From Longimicrobium sp. (lineage in GTDB: Bacteria > Gemmatimonadota > Gemmatimonadetes > Longimicrobiales > Longimicrobiaceae): a DNA stretch of 34,560 bases. Location of the stretch: the NCBI RefSeq assembly GCF_035474595.1, contig NZ_DATIND010000003.1, positions 1 through 34,560 on the forward strand, in the 5' to 3' direction. This document shows positions 7,771 to 14,226 of this stretch, piece by piece. A model generated the notes under the pieces. That model was not told where the DNA came from. It did no database searches and was given only the letters and a program-made list of their open reading frames with translations. Position 1 is the stretch's first letter. Every line of letters begins with the position of its first letter. The translations under genes were made by a program, and so were the position numbers.

Positions 7771-7799
7771 CGGCCGCGCGCCCTCTCCGGCCGGCTTAG
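7771..7799 (+). repeat. Left part of an intergenic repeat interrupted by the IS
   Basis: The sequence CGCGCCCTCTCCGGCCGGC followed by TTAG is the left half of the repeat whose right half is 9119-9151. The uninterrupted copy is at 27802-27853, minus orientation. Confidence 0.85.
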
Positions 7800-9122
7800 C
7801 AGGCTGCTAAAAATCGCAATGTACACTTTCGGTCGAAGCGGCACGGCTGTAAATTGCCGTAACCTTCGGCCGGGAGCATGGATGCGCGGACGCGAACCAG
7901 AGCAGCGGGTGATGTTCAGCTACGTGAACATCGAGACGCGGATTCCGCGGGATCACCCGTTGCGCATCGTGAAAAAGCTTGTGGACGCGGTGCTTCGGCA
8001 GCTCTCGCCACGATTCGACACGATGTACGCCCGCGGCGGACGGCCGAGCGTACCGCCGGAGCAGCTCCTGCGGGCGCTGCTGATCCAGATTCTGTACTCG
8101 GTGCGAAGCGAGCGCCTGCTGATGGAGCAGCTCGACTACAACCTGCTCTTCCGCTGGTTCGTCGGACTCGGGATCGACGACGAGGTGTGGGTCCCGGAGA
8201 CGTTCACGGTCAACCGCGACCGGTTGCTGGAAGCCGAGGTCGCGCACGCGTTCTTCCACGCCGTGGTTGAACAGGCGCGCAGCCGGAAGCTGCTGTCGGA
8301 CGACCACTTCACCGTCGACGGCACCCTGCTGGAGGCGTGGGCCAGCCAGAAGAGCTTTCGGCCGATCGACGAGCCGCCGGACGCGAAGCCCGGGGGCCGC
8401 AACCCGGAGGTGAACTTCCGGGGCGAGAAGCGCGGCAACGCGACGCACCGTTCCACGACCGATCCCGACGCCCGGCTGGCGAAGAAGGGCAACACCGCGG
8501 CGAAGCTGGCCTACACGGCGAGCGCGCTCATGGAGAACCGCCACGGGCTGATCGTCGACACCGAGGTGGAGCACGCGACCGGGACGGCGGAATGCGACAG
8601 CGCGCTCGCGATGCTGGACCGCCTGCCGAAGAAGAAGCGTCGGCGCACGCTGGGGGCGGACAAGCTGTACGACACGAAGGACTTCGTGCGAGGCTGCCGG
8701 GAGCAGGGCTTCACGCCGCACGTGGCGCAGAACATCAACGATCAGCGGGGCAGCGCGATCGATTCGCGGACCACGCGGCATGCGGGATACGCGGTGAGCC
8801 AGCGCAAGCGCAAGCTGGTCGAGCAGGGATTCGGCTGGGACAAGACCGTGGGCCTGCTGGACAAGCTGCGCCACCGCGGCAAGAAGCTGGTCGGCTGGGT
8901 CTACGCCTTCACCTCGGCGGCGTACAACCTGGTGAGGCTGCGCACCCTCATCGCGGCCGGAGTGTGCCCGTGATCCGCGCTGAGACGCTTCCGCGCACCG
9001 ATTCCGGTGCGAAACAGGACGAAACGGCACGCCCGGAGCTCCCCTGGACGCTGGGCCTGCTGACGACCCCCGGTTTGAGGAGTCGGGCGAAGCCCAAGCA
9101 CTGTTTTTTAGCATCCTGTTAG
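7796..9122 (+). mobile_element. IS5-family insertion sequence with 4-bp TTAG target duplication
   Basis: The element spans 7800-9118 (1319 bp). Its ends are inverted repeats: CAGGCTGCTAAAAA at 7800-7813 and, reversed, CAGGATGCTAAAAA at 9105-9118, with one mismatch. Both sides are flanked by TTAG (7796-7799 and 9119-9122), a 4-bp YTAR duplication as known for the IS5 group. It carries one transposase gene without frameshift. Removing the IS and one TTAG restores a sequence that matches 27802-27853 on the other strand with a single difference, which fixes the boundaries. Confidence 0.92.
7882..8973 (+). CDS. IS5-family DDE transposase
   Basis: A 363-aa transposase that cuts and joins the element ends. 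The N-terminal InsH/DUF772-type region (residues about 15-90) includes GRPSVPPEQLLRALLIQILY and the typical SERLLMEQLDYNLLFRWFVGL. The DDE catalytic residues are recognisable: Asp146 (FTVDGTLLEAWAS), Asp260 (LGADKLYDT) and Glu314 (KLVEQGFGWDKT). The start ATG at 7882 follows CGGGAG. An in-frame ATG at 7819 would add 21 residues unlike the family. The frame is intact and full length, so the element may be active. An IS1182-like assignment was considered, but the TTAG duplication and domain order favour IS5. Confidence 0.92.
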   Translation: MRGREPEQRVMFSYVNIETRIPRDHPLRIVKKLVDAVLRQLSPRFDTMYARGGRPSVPPEQLLRALLIQILYSVRSERLLMEQLDYNLLFRWFVGLGIDDEVWVPETFTVNRDRLLEAEVAHAFFHAVVEQARSRKLLSDDHFTVDGTLLEAWASQKSFRPIDEPPDAKPGGRNPEVNFRGEKRGNATHRSTTDPDARLAKKGNTAAKLAYTASALMENRHGLIVDTEVEHATGTAECDSALAMLDRLPKKKRRRTLGADKLYDTKDFVRGCREQGFTPHVAQNINDQRGSAIDSRTTRHAGYAVSQRKRKLVEQGFGWDKTVGLLDKLRHRGKKLVGWVYAFTSAAYNLVRLRTLIAAGVCP

Positions 9123-9151
9123 GCCGTCCACCTCTCCCGTACCGGGCGAGG
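9119..9151 (+). repeat. Right part of the IS-interrupted intergenic repeat
   Basis: TTAGGCCGTCCACCTCTCCC followed by GTACCGGGCGAGG. It continues the repeat begun at 7771-7799 and ends in the near-palindrome around GTAC. Confidence 0.85.
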
Positions 9152-9321
9152 TTGCTCGGCGGACGCTTGCGCCGCCTCCGCCATCGGCGTGAGCCATGTG
9201 GGCCTGTCGCGCGGATGGCATGGGAGCCACCCTCCACCGGAACGGGGGAGGGTCGCGCCCTCCGGCGCGGGGTGGGGGCAGCAATGCGTGGAAACCGCGC
9301 CTCCGTCCTCTAGCACACTCA

Positions 9322-9353
9322 CGCACTCACGCACTTCCGCACTCACGTACTTC
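9322..9353 (-). repeat. Tandem array of four 8-bp units after the NYN nuclease stop
   Basis: Units on the plus strand are CGCACTCA, CGCACTTC, CGCACTCA and CGTACTTC. The last unit abuts the stop codon at 9354-9356 with no gap. Same family as 25-56 and 2436-2467. Confidence 0.85.
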
Positions 9354-9809
9354 TCATTGCTTCCGACGCCGGCGGTTGCGCTTTTCGAACACCACCTCGT
9401 CCTCCACGATCATGTAGCGGATGATGCGGTCCTGCGCGTCGGGGAAGCTCTCCAGCCGGTCGCGGAAGCGGTCGTTGGAGACGATGTTCGCGTCCAGCTC
9501 GCGGGCGAAGGCGAGGATGAAGTAGTCCGCGTCCGTTCCGGCGGGCGCCTGGCGGATCTGGCCGGCGTCGATCAGCGCCTCGTACTTGTCGGTCTCGTCG
9601 ATCTGGTGCCGGAGCGCGGCGTCGGAAACCACGATGGGATCGAACCCATCCTCCCTCAGCTTCTCCACCACCAGCTCGATGTTGCGCAGGCGGCCCCGCT
9701 CGCCCTCGCTGCTGTGCGCCACGTTCGAGCCGTCCACGAGCGCCTTGCCCGAGCGCTCCTGCCGCTGCGTGACCTTGGGGGTGTGGCTGTCCTGCGCGTG
9801 CTCCGGCAT
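9354..9809 (-). CDS. Zc3h12a-like NYN domain ribonuclease
   Basis: A 151-aa protein that is almost entirely a NYN/PIN-like nuclease domain of the Zc3h12a (Regnase-1) type. The acidic metal-binding residues are visible: Asp26 in VDGSNVAH, the pair in GTDAD (residues 91-95) and Asp113 in VSNDRFRD. The closing strand is RIIRYMIVEDEVVF. Such enzymes cleave structured or single-stranded RNA with Mg2+. The bacterial substrate is unknown. The C-terminus is basic (EKRNRRRRKQ), suiting RNA binding. The start ATG at 9809 is preceded by GGAG. Upstream in-frame codons translate to low-complexity sequence. It diverges from the precursor-peptide array on the opposite strand. Any functional tie is only positional. 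Confidence 0.85.
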   Translation of the reverse strand: MPEHAQDSHTPKVTQRQERSGKALVDGSNVAHSSEGERGRLRNIELVVEKLREDGFDPIVVSDAALRHQIDETDKYEALIDAGQIRQAPAGTDADYFILAFARELDANIVSNDRFRDRLESFPDAQDRIIRYMIVEDEVVFEKRNRRRRKQ

Positions 9810-10102
9810 GCTCCGTCTCCGTCCGGGTGGGTTCGCGCGCGAAGGTACGCAGGCCCGGTGCCATCTCCGTACGCCGCCAGCTTCATCTTCTTCTCTCCCC
9901 CATCTCCCGCAACGCCTCTCCATCTCCACCCCGGTGACGGAGGGGCGGGCGGAGGATGCGAAATCCCACGGAGCCCGGCCTGCATCGGCTCCGTCAACCC
10001 TCTGGCGGTATTGCACTTGCAGCGCTCCGGACGCGCCGCGGCGGGAAGCCGCGGCGACACTGCCGGCCCGACGGGAACCCGGATGACCACGGGAGAGGAA
10101 CG
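9810..10102. other. Intergenic region between NYN nuclease and precursor array
   Basis: Must hold divergent promoters for the nuclease gene (minus) and the peptide array (plus). I see no convincing -35/-10 pair. A Cys-less Arg/Pro-rich frame extends through it but has no ribosome site. Confidence 0.4.
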
Positions 10103-10285
10103 ATGAAGAAGCTCTGCCTCGAAACGCTTCACGTCGAATCGTTCGCCACCTCGGACGCGGCGGCCCCCGCGCGCGGAACGGTGCGGGCGCACGCCGCGTC
10201 CGGGCTGCCCTGCAACCTGCTCACCATCGACACCTGCCCCACGCAGTACTGCACCCCGCCCACGGCCTTCGTGCCGGAGGCGTAA
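10103..10285 (+). CDS. Lanthipeptide-like (pinensin-type) precursor peptide 1
   Basis: A 60-aa peptide, first of six in a row. The leader MKKLCLETLHVESFAT follows the shared pattern M-K-K-L-x-L-(3-4)-L/V-x-V-E-S-F. A spacer with ARGTVRAH follows, then a core with three Cys (37, 45, 50) and several Thr/Ser (DTCPTQYCT). Such cores are made into thioether rings in lanthipeptides. It differs from its neighbours by an extra Cys in the leader and a Cys-free C-terminal tail. Ribosome site GAGAGGAAC lies just before the ATG. Identity as a RiPP precursor is by resemblance and repetition; the product is unknown. Confidence 0.75.
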   Translation: MKKLCLETLHVESFATSDAAAPARGTVRAHAASGLPCNLLTIDTCPTQYCTPPTAFVPEA

Positions 10286-10304
10286 CCGCAACCGGGAGAG
10301 GACG

Positions 10305-10505
10305 ATGAAGAAGCTGAGGCTGGAGCTGGACGCGGTGCGGGTGGAGTCGTTCGCCACCGCGCGCGGCCGCGCCGTCTCCACGCGCGGGACGATGCGCGCC
10401 TTCGCCGCCACGGACGCGTGCCCGACCAACCACTGCGCCACGGTCCCGCTCTTCTGCGAGACGGTGTTCGCGCCGCAGTGCACGGGAACCACGTGCACCG
10501 GCTGA
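10305..10505 (+). CDS. Lanthipeptide-like precursor peptide 2
   Basis: A 66-aa peptide, 19 nt after peptide 1. The leader is MKKLRLELDAVRVESFAT, the linker is TRGTMRAF, and the core carries five Cys (DACPTNHCA..FCETV..QCTGTTCTG) with many Thr. Its own ribosome site (GAGAGGAC) precedes the ATG. The short spacing suggests co-transcription with peptides 1 and 3. Confidence 0.77.
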   Translation: MKKLRLELDAVRVESFATARGRAVSTRGTMRAFAATDACPTNHCATVPLFCETVFAPQCTGTTCTG

Positions 10506-10530
10506 TCCGACACACGGACTGGAGGGACCG

Positions 10531-10728
10531 ATGAAGAAGCTGAAGCTGAAGATGGACACGCTCGCGGTCGCCACTTTCACCACCGGCGAGCGCGCGAAGA
10601 TCGCCAGCCGCGGCACGATGCGCGGGCACGACGAGGAAGTGATCACCCAGCGCTGCCTCACGGGCACGGAGACCTACACCTGCCCCACGTCGGCCGCCAG
10701 CTGCCCCACCTGCACGATCGCCGGGTAG
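10531..10728 (+). CDS. Lanthipeptide-like precursor peptide 3
   Basis: A 65-aa peptide with leader MKKLKLKMDTLAVATFTT, linker SRGTMRGH and a core with four Cys in LTGTETYTCPTSAASCPTC. It is the closest relative of peptide 4, sharing RGTMRGH and LTGTETYxCPT. Ribosome site GGAGGGACC lies directly upstream. Confidence 0.78.
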   Translation: MKKLKLKMDTLAVATFTTGERAKIASRGTMRGHDEEVITQRCLTGTETYTCPTSAASCPTCTIAG

Positions 10729-10776
10729 CGAAGGGAGCCCCGGACGAACGCGGAAACCCTGGATGGACGGGAAAAG

Positions 10777-10980
10777 ATGCAGAAGCTGAAGCTCGACGTG
10801 GACGCGCTCGCGGTCGCCTCGTTCGCCACCGGCAGCGGCACCGCCGCGATCCGCGGCACCATGCGCGGCCACGAAAGCCACCTGACGGGGACGGAGACGT
10901 ACCGCTGCCCCACGCCCACCTGCCCCACCTGGGCTGCCACCTGCCTCACCTGCGCGGCCGAAGAGCAGCGGGAGGGATGA
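10777..10980 (+). CDS. Lanthipeptide-like precursor peptide 4
   Basis: A 67-aa peptide with leader MQKLKLDVDALAVASFAT, linker IRGTMRGHE and a core with four Cys (YRCPTPTCPTWAATCLTC), then a charged tail AAEEQREG. Shared core motifs with peptide 3 point to a recent duplication. Ribosome site GGGAAAAG. The stop is separated by one base from the ATG of peptide 5, which suggests coupled translation. Confidence 0.78.
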   Translation: MQKLKLDVDALAVASFATGSGTAAIRGTMRGHESHLTGTETYRCPTPTCPTWAATCLTCAAEEQREG

Positions 10981-10981
10981 G

Positions 10982-11149
10982 ATGCGCCCGATGAAGCTGG
11001 ACCTCGCCCGGCTGGCGGTGGAGTCGTTCGCGACGGCGCCGGGTTCGCCCGCCGCCGTCACCGCGCACGAGCTCGCCGCCACGCCGCTGTGCGTGAACAC
11101 GCTGCCGGTGAACGAGTGCCTGACGCAGGACACCTTCCGGAACTGCTGA
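10982..11149 (+). CDS. Lanthipeptide-like precursor peptide 5
   Basis: A 55-aa peptide and the shortest of the six. The leader is MRPMKLDLARLAVESFAT. The RGT motif is lost, and only TAHE remains of the linker. The core has three Cys (TPLCVNTLPVNECLTQ..NC) and ends on Cys. It starts one base after the stop of peptide 4, and its ribosome site GGAGGG lies inside the end of peptide 4. Start at ATG 10982; an alternative ATG three codons later keeps the leader pattern. Confidence 0.75.
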   Translation: MRPMKLDLARLAVESFATAPGSPAAVTAHELAATPLCVNTLPVNECLTQDTFRNC

Positions 11150-11180
11150 CGGAAACCGCTTTCGGGGAGATGGAGATTTC

Positions 11181-11384
11181 ATGCGCAAGCTGACGCTGGA
11201 CCTGCACGCGCTCGCGGTGGACTCGTTCCCCATCCCGGCGGCCGATGGCGCGCGGGGAACGGTCGCGGCGCACGCGCCGACCCAGACCACCTGCCCCGTG
11301 ACGGGCGGCGACTGCCAGACGAACATCATCTTCTGCCCCAGCCGCGTCGTCTCGCAGTGCGGCTGCGTGAGCGACACCTGCTGA
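11181..11384 (+). CDS. Lanthipeptide-like precursor peptide 6
   Basis: A 67-aa peptide, last of the array. The leader is MRKLTLDLHALAVDSFPI, the linker is ARGTVAAH, and the core is the most Cys-rich with six Cys (TTCPVTGGDCQT..FCPS..QCGCVSDTC), ending on Cys. Ribosome site GGAG lies within GGGGAGATGGAG upstream. A strong hairpin 7 nt after the stop closes the transcript. Confidence 0.77.
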   Translation: MRKLTLDLHALAVDSFPIPAADGARGTVAAHAPTQTTCPVTGGDCQTNIIFCPSRVVSQCGCVSDTC

Positions 11385-11391
11385 CATGAAC

Positions 11392-11419
11392 GGGCCGCGC
11401 TCCCGACGGAGCGCGGCCC
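11392..11419 (+). terminator. Terminator hairpin after the precursor array
   Basis: Perfect 12-bp stem GGGCCGCGCTCC / GGAGCGCGGCCC with loop CGAC, 7 nt after the stop of peptide 6. No clear T-run follows (TGCGTAGC), so it may rely on the stem alone. Confidence 0.7.
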
Positions 11420-11487
11420 TGCGTAGCTCTGCGAATGGTTCGATCGGGAGCTTGCTCCTGGCATTTGATCCGGCTGCCGAGCCGAAC

Positions 11488-11553
11488 AGCCTCGCGCAGT
11501 TTGCGAGGCTTCCCGTGGTTGTTGCTGCGCCGCTGCGCCTTCAGTCGCCGGTG
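11488..11553 (+). repeat. Intergenic repeat, copy 2, with an 8-bp insertion
   Basis: Same sequence as 6890-6947, including the AGCCTCGC/GCGAGGCT hairpin, with an extra CCGCTGCG after GTTGCTGCG. It again lies downstream of a minus-strand gene (11630-12784). Confidence 0.8.
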
Positions 11554-11629
11554 AGGAGGCCAGCCCGCGAACGGGTCCCGGTTCGGACGCCGGGCGGAAT
11601 CACCCGGAGTATTTCCTCCGCACCCGGTT

Positions 11630-12784
11630 TCACCCCGCGGCCGCCCGCAGCGCCTCGGCCAGCGCGGCGCAGTCCTCCGCCGTGTTGTACACGTTCGGCG
11701 CCACGCGCACCGCGTCGCCCCGCAGCGAGACGGAGACGCGCCGCTCGGCCAGCGCCGCCTGCAGCCGCGCCGCGTCCGCGCCGGCGGGCGCGCGCAGGCC
11801 GAACAGGTGCGCGCCGCGCCACGGCTCGTCCTCCACCCGCCACCCCAGCCCGCGCGCCTCGGTGATCAGGCCGTGCGTCAGCTCGCGGCAGTAGTCCTGC
11901 ACGTTCGCCGGGCCCCACGCCACGATCTGCTCCAGCGCGGCGATCAGCATCGGCATCAGCACGAAGTTGCTGCGCTCGCTCACGTCAAAGCGCGCGGCGC
12001 CGGGCTGGTACTCGTCCGCGTAGTCCACCAGCCGGGTGAAGTCCTCGCTTCCCATCCGCCCCAGCCACGTCTCCTCCAGCGGCACCCACCGGTCGCAGCG
12101 CTCGCCGAAGTACGCCAGCCCCAGCGAGTACGGCCCCAGCAGCCACTTGTACCCGGCGCACACCAGCACGTCCGGCCGGATGGCGCCGGCGTCGAACGGC
12201 ATCGCGCCGACGGACTGCGTGCCGTCCACGAACAGCAGCGCGCCCACCTCCCGCGCGCGGCGCGCGATGCGCACCAGGTCGAAGCGCGTCCCGTCGGCCC
12301 AGTGCACGTTGCCGAGCGCCACCAGCGCCGTATCGCCGTTGATGGCCTCCAGCAGCCGCGCGTTCCATCCCTCGCCGCGGCCGTCGGGAGCGTCGGGCGG
12401 ATCGATGGTCCGCAGCCGCGCGCCGGCACCGTCGCACATCCGCCGCCACGCGTAGACGTTGCTGGGAAACTGCCCCCGCGCGACGACCACGTTCTGCTCC
12501 GCGCGCAGCTCCAGGTTGCGCGCGACCGTCGCCGCCGCGTACGACACGCCGGGCGAGATGGCCACGCGCGCCGCGTCGCACCCCACCAGTTGCGCGAACA
12601 GCTCCCGCGCCCGGGCGGTGCCGGTGAACCAGTCCCGCGGCACCAGCGCGCCCGGATCGCGCCGCCGCCGGACCGCCGCGATCCCCGCCTCCTCGACGGA
12701 TCTCAGCAGCGGCCCCATGTACGCGCAGTTCAGGTAGTGCAGCCCGTCGGGGAGATGGAACAGCTCGCGCTGGCAGCTCAGCAT
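11630..12784 (-). CDS. Class V aminotransferase-fold PLP enzyme
   Basis: A 384-aa PLP-dependent enzyme of the class V aminotransferase / cysteine desulfurase-like superfamily. The Schiff-base lysine is in VCAGYKWLLGPYSLG, and the upstream Asp that contacts the PLP pyridine is in LLFVDGTQSVGAMPFD. The N-terminus HYLNCAYMGPL matches the NxAxxGP region that opens many of these enzymes. A conserved Arg lies near ERSNF. The substrate cannot be told: isopenicillin-N epimerase-like, selenocysteine-lyase-like and kynureninase-like members share these features. The start ATG at 12784 gives a normal N-terminus, but its ribosome site is weak; a GTG three codons upstream is an alternative. The gene converges on the precursor array, with a terminator and a repeat between them. 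Confidence 0.85.
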   Translation of the reverse strand: MLSCQRELFHLPDGLHYLNCAYMGPLLRSVEEAGIAAVRRRRDPGALVPRDWFTGTARARELFAQLVGCDAARVAISPGVSYAAATVARNLELRAEQNVVVARGQFPSNVYAWRRMCDGAGARLRTIDPPDAPDGRGEGWNARLLEAINGDTALVALGNVHWADGTRFDLVRIARRAREVGALLFVDGTQSVGAMPFDAGAIRPDVLVCAGYKWLLGPYSLGLAYFGERCDRWVPLEETWLGRMGSEDFTRLVDYADEYQPGAARFDVSERSNFVLMPMLIAALEQIVAWGPANVQDYCRELTHGLITEARGLGWRVEDEPWRGAHLFGLRAPAGADAARLQAALAERRVSVSLRGDAVRVAPNVYNTAEDCAALAEALRAAAG

Positions 12785-12882
12785 CTTCGTCACCGGGAGA
12801 TGGGGAATGGAGATGCGTGAATCTCCGCCTTCCCCCGCCCCGCTGCAATCCCGGCTGGCGTTGGCGCGGGGATGAACCGCAG

Positions 12883-12898
12883 ATTTCACGCGTGAAAT
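12883..12898. promoter_or_regulatory. 16-bp perfect palindrome in divergent intergenic region
   Basis: ATTTCACGCGTGAAAT is a perfect 16-bp palindrome between the divergent genes at 12784 and 12916, 18 bp before the B3/B4 gene start. It has the size and position of an operator for a dimeric regulator. No regulator gene is adjacent. Confidence 0.45.
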
Positions 12899-12915
12899 TC
12901 TTCAGGGGGATGCGG

Positions 12916-13575
12916 ATGATGGAGATCACGATCGACGCGCGGATCGCGGACGCCGCGCCCGGGCTCGTCCTGGGCTGCGCGCGTGCCGGGGTGCGGACGG
13001 AGCCCGGCGGCGACGCGCTCTGGGCAGAGATGCGGGAGGCGGCGCGCGAGGCCGCCGCGGACCCGGCCGAGCCCGCCGCGCGGCCGGCGATCGCCGCCAC
13101 GCGCGAGCTGTACCGGCGCCTGGGCAAGGACCCGTCGCGCTACCGCGGCTCGCCCGAGGCGCTGCTGCGGAGGTCGCGCGCGGGGAAGGAGCTGTACCGC
13201 ATCCACAACGTGGTCGACGTCATCAACCTCGTCTCGCTGCGCACGCTCCTTCCCATCGGCCTGTACGACGCGGCGAAGGTGCGGCCGCCCGTCATCCTGC
13301 GCCGGGGCGCGCCGGGCGAGGCGTACGACGGCATCGGCAAGGAGCAGCTGAACCTGGACGGGCTTCCCGTGCTGGCCGACGCCGGCGGCCCGTTCGGCAG
13401 CCCCACCAGCGACAGCCGCCGCACGATGGTGACGGGCGACACGCGCCAGGTCGTCGCCGTCGTCTTCGGCGTCACCGGCCGCGCGGAGCTGGAGCCTGCG
13501 ATGGAGATGCTCGCTTCCCTCCTCCGCCGCCACCGCGCCGCGAACGACGTCGAGACGTGGTTCGCGGGCATCTAA
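12916..13575 (+). CDS. B3/B4 tRNA-binding domain protein
   Basis: A 219-aa stand-alone B3/B4-domain protein, related to the editing domain of the phenylalanyl-tRNA synthetase beta chain. The typical central stretch is seen: RRLGKDPSRYRGSPEALLRR, then the LYRIHNVVDVINLVSLRTLLPIGLYDAAKV block, and later PFGSPTSDSRRTMVTGDTRQV. Stand-alone members are thought to act on mischarged tRNA or free amino acids; the substrate here is unknown. AGGGGG at about 12904-12909 best serves ATG 12916. ATGs at 12910 and 12919 are close alternatives. It is transcribed divergently from the aminotransferase-fold gene. Confidence 0.85.
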   Translation: MMEITIDARIADAAPGLVLGCARAGVRTEPGGDALWAEMREAAREAAADPAEPAARPAIAATRELYRRLGKDPSRYRGSPEALLRRSRAGKELYRIHNVVDVINLVSLRTLLPIGLYDAAKVRPPVILRRGAPGEAYDGIGKEQLNLDGLPVLADAGGPFGSPTSDSRRTMVTGDTRQVVAVVFGVTGRAELEPAMEMLASLLRRHRAANDVETWFAGI

Positions 13576-13631
13576 GTACGTGCACAAAAGTCCCGTCGAC
13601 TCTACCGTCGCTCGACCGCTATATCGTTGGA

Positions 13632-13708
13632 TCTCACGCGGAGACGCGGAGGCGCGGAGGTTTCGTCACGGCACGAGGTTCCCCGCGTCTCCGCGTCTCC
13701 GCGTGAGA
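13632..13708. repeat. 18-bp perfect inverted repeat
   Basis: TCTCACGCGGAGACGCGG at 13632-13649 and its exact complement at 13691-13708. The core sequence recurs once, in single orientation, at about 31959-31980. This is a dispersed repeat type, not a gene. Confidence 0.75.
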
Positions 13709-13947
13709 AATCGCCGTTGGGGAGACGCGGAGATGAGGAGACTGGTTCATAGCCAGCGGGAGATTCGATTTTGTCGACGACCTTTCGATCAGCCAGGTCC
13801 GTTCCTCATCCCCCTCGCCCCGCTCACATTTCGCGCGGAAGCCGCATCTCCCGCGAACCACGGCCGGTCTGCCGACTTCAAAGGCGGATGGGGATTTACC
13901 GAAGGCGGACAGGCACGGGCCCGAGGCCAAAACAAACAGAATCGGGC

Positions 13948-13976
13948 TTGCACTTTGACATTGTCGCATCTAACAT
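13948..13976 (+). promoter_or_regulatory. Promoter upstream of the patatin-like gene
   Basis: TTGCAC (13948-13953), 17-bp spacer, TAACAT (13971-13976) in a locally A+T-rich patch. Transcription would begin near 13984, giving a leader of about 240 nt. No start codon in the patatin frame lies between it and 14227. Confidence 0.5.
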
Positions 13977-14226
13977 GGCCGGAGATGGTTCGCGTCGATT
14001 CCGGATCAAAACACATCGGCCCGTCGTCCCTCTAATCCTCCAGTCGCCCGCCTCGACACCCGGCGGGGCGCTCCCACAAGCCCGGCGATTCCCAGCCCAT
14101 CATCCCGGGCCGCTCCAGCTCAGCAACTCCGAAGTCATTCGACGCGGCCGACGTGATCCGCGCCCGCAGCGCGAGTCATCGCCCCGACCTGGTCCGCGGC
14201 CGACCTCCTCCGACCCGAGCCCCGCC

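Larger units (their letters stand above)
13576..14226. other. Intergenic region with inverted repeat and patatin-gene promoter
   Basis: No credible gene. It contains the 18-bp inverted repeat at 13632-13708 and a good promoter at 13948-13976. The remaining leader (about 240 nt) to the patatin gene start has no recognisable structure. Confidence 0.5.

Noticed and set aside
9990-10034. TTGCAC/TATTGC boxes upstream of the precursor array as a promoter
   Set aside because: No pair has both reasonable boxes and 16-18 bp spacing.
11630-12784. Aminotransferase-fold gene considered as a tailoring enzyme for the precursor array
   Set aside because: It is on the opposite strand, converges with the array and is separated from it by a terminator and a repeat. 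The family is broad and has no specific RiPP link visible here.
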